Position numbers and translations under genes: made by a program. The notes under the pieces are model-generated. The model worked only from the letters and a program-made list of their open reading frames with translations, had not been told where the DNA came from and did no database searches. DNA of 5,071 nt, from positions 1 through 5,071 of the forward strand of contig JACOTK010000218.1 in the NCBI GenBank assembly GCA_016178435.1. The letters are read 5' to 3'. The stretch is from Actinomycetota bacterium. Lineage in GTDB: Bacteria; Actinomycetota; Acidimicrobiia; Acidimicrobiales; CADCSY01. Shown here piece by piece: positions 4,817-5,071 of this stretch; within the stretch, counting starts at the first letter, position 1, and every line of letters starts with the position of its first letter.

Positions 4817-5071
4817 TCAGGCCAGGGAACCCTCCGTACGGCGTGAGGTCGGGAGCCGCCACGTCAGGCTGAAGCCGACGATCGTCATGAGGCCCGCCTG
4901 GAGGAAGGCCCCCGCCAACCCGGTGCGGGGCGTCCACTGGAGTGCATCACCAAGGGCGATCAGTGCTCCGCCGCTGCCCGCGCCGAGCGCAACGCCGAGC
5001 ACATCGGCCAGTTGCATGGATGAGCTTGCGCTTCCCTCGCGGCCGGGCTCGGCCTGTTCGAGGACGAGCAG
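4817..5071 (-). CDS. Major facilitator superfamily transporter, C-terminal end (5' part outside window)
   Basis: The open frame enters from the right edge, and 84 residues are visible before the stop at 4817-4819. The stretch EQAEPGREGSASSSMQLADV is typical of the loop before the last helix pair of an MFS permease, where EEGxASA-like segments lead into MQLADVLG. Two hydrophobic segments follow: a glycine/alanine-rich helix (VLGVALGAGSGGALIALG) and, after a short polar turn WTPRTG, a second (LAGAFLQAGLMTIVGFSLTW). They would be helices 11 and 12 of an inner-membrane exporter or permease. A short basic tail, RLPTSRRTEGSLA, is cytoplasmic by the positive-inside rule. The substrate cannot be told. 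The ATG inside (5017) is a methionine of the longer frame, not the real start. It converges with the ArsR-rhodanese gene and is probably unrelated to it. Confidence 0.75.
   Translation of the reverse strand: MLVLEQAEPGREGSASSSMQLADVLGVALGAGSGGALIALGDALQWTPRTGLAGAFLQAGLMTIVGFSLTWRLPTSRRTEGSLA

Noticed and set aside
4742..4846. Small plus-strand frame of 34 residues after the ArsR-rhodanese gene, with AGGGAGG 11 bases upstream
   Set aside because: It has no recognisable features, overlaps the end of the MFS gene, and its spacing is long. It could be chance in GC-rich DNA.

Overview
The window is GC-rich coding DNA of high-GC actinobacterial type. The order 2-oxoacid dehydrogenase E2 then lipB then lipA is the arrangement known from actinobacteria. 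I suspect Acidimicrobiia or a relative, but the sequence alone does not settle the lineage. There are no RNA genes, insertion sequences or CRISPR arrays that I can see.

Region 1 (1-2232, + strand) is a lipoate and 2-oxoacid dehydrogenase block. It starts with the C-terminal catalytic part of an E2 acyltransferase. This overlaps by ATGA a 555-residue gene that fuses octanoyltransferase (LipB) and lipoyl synthase (LipA) in one continuous frame. The two enzymes that build lipoyl cofactor on E2 are thus one polypeptide, apparently coupled to translation of an E2. Region 2 (2233-2403) is the convergent gap, holding inverted repeats that may end transcription from both sides.

Region 3 (2404-3839, - strand) is a tight three-gene operon read leftwards. 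It contains an ArsM-like SAM methyltransferase lacking two of the usual arsenite-binding cysteines, a TusA-family sulfur carrier and a DsrE-family protein. Region 4 (3840-3981) is an AT-rich divergent promoter region with a strong inverted repeat and a second, degenerate copy of the same motif. Region 5 (3982-4674, + strand) encodes an ArsR-type HTH repressor fused to a rhodanese domain, whose only two cysteines lie in the rhodanese active-site loop. Regions 3 to 5 look like a self-contained module: a persulfide-sensing repressor controlling a sulfur-relay and methyltransferase operon. That function is inferred, not shown.

Region 6 (4675-4816) is a second convergent gap without a clear gene. 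Region 7 (4817-5071, - strand) is the C-terminal end of a major facilitator superfamily transporter that runs off the right edge.
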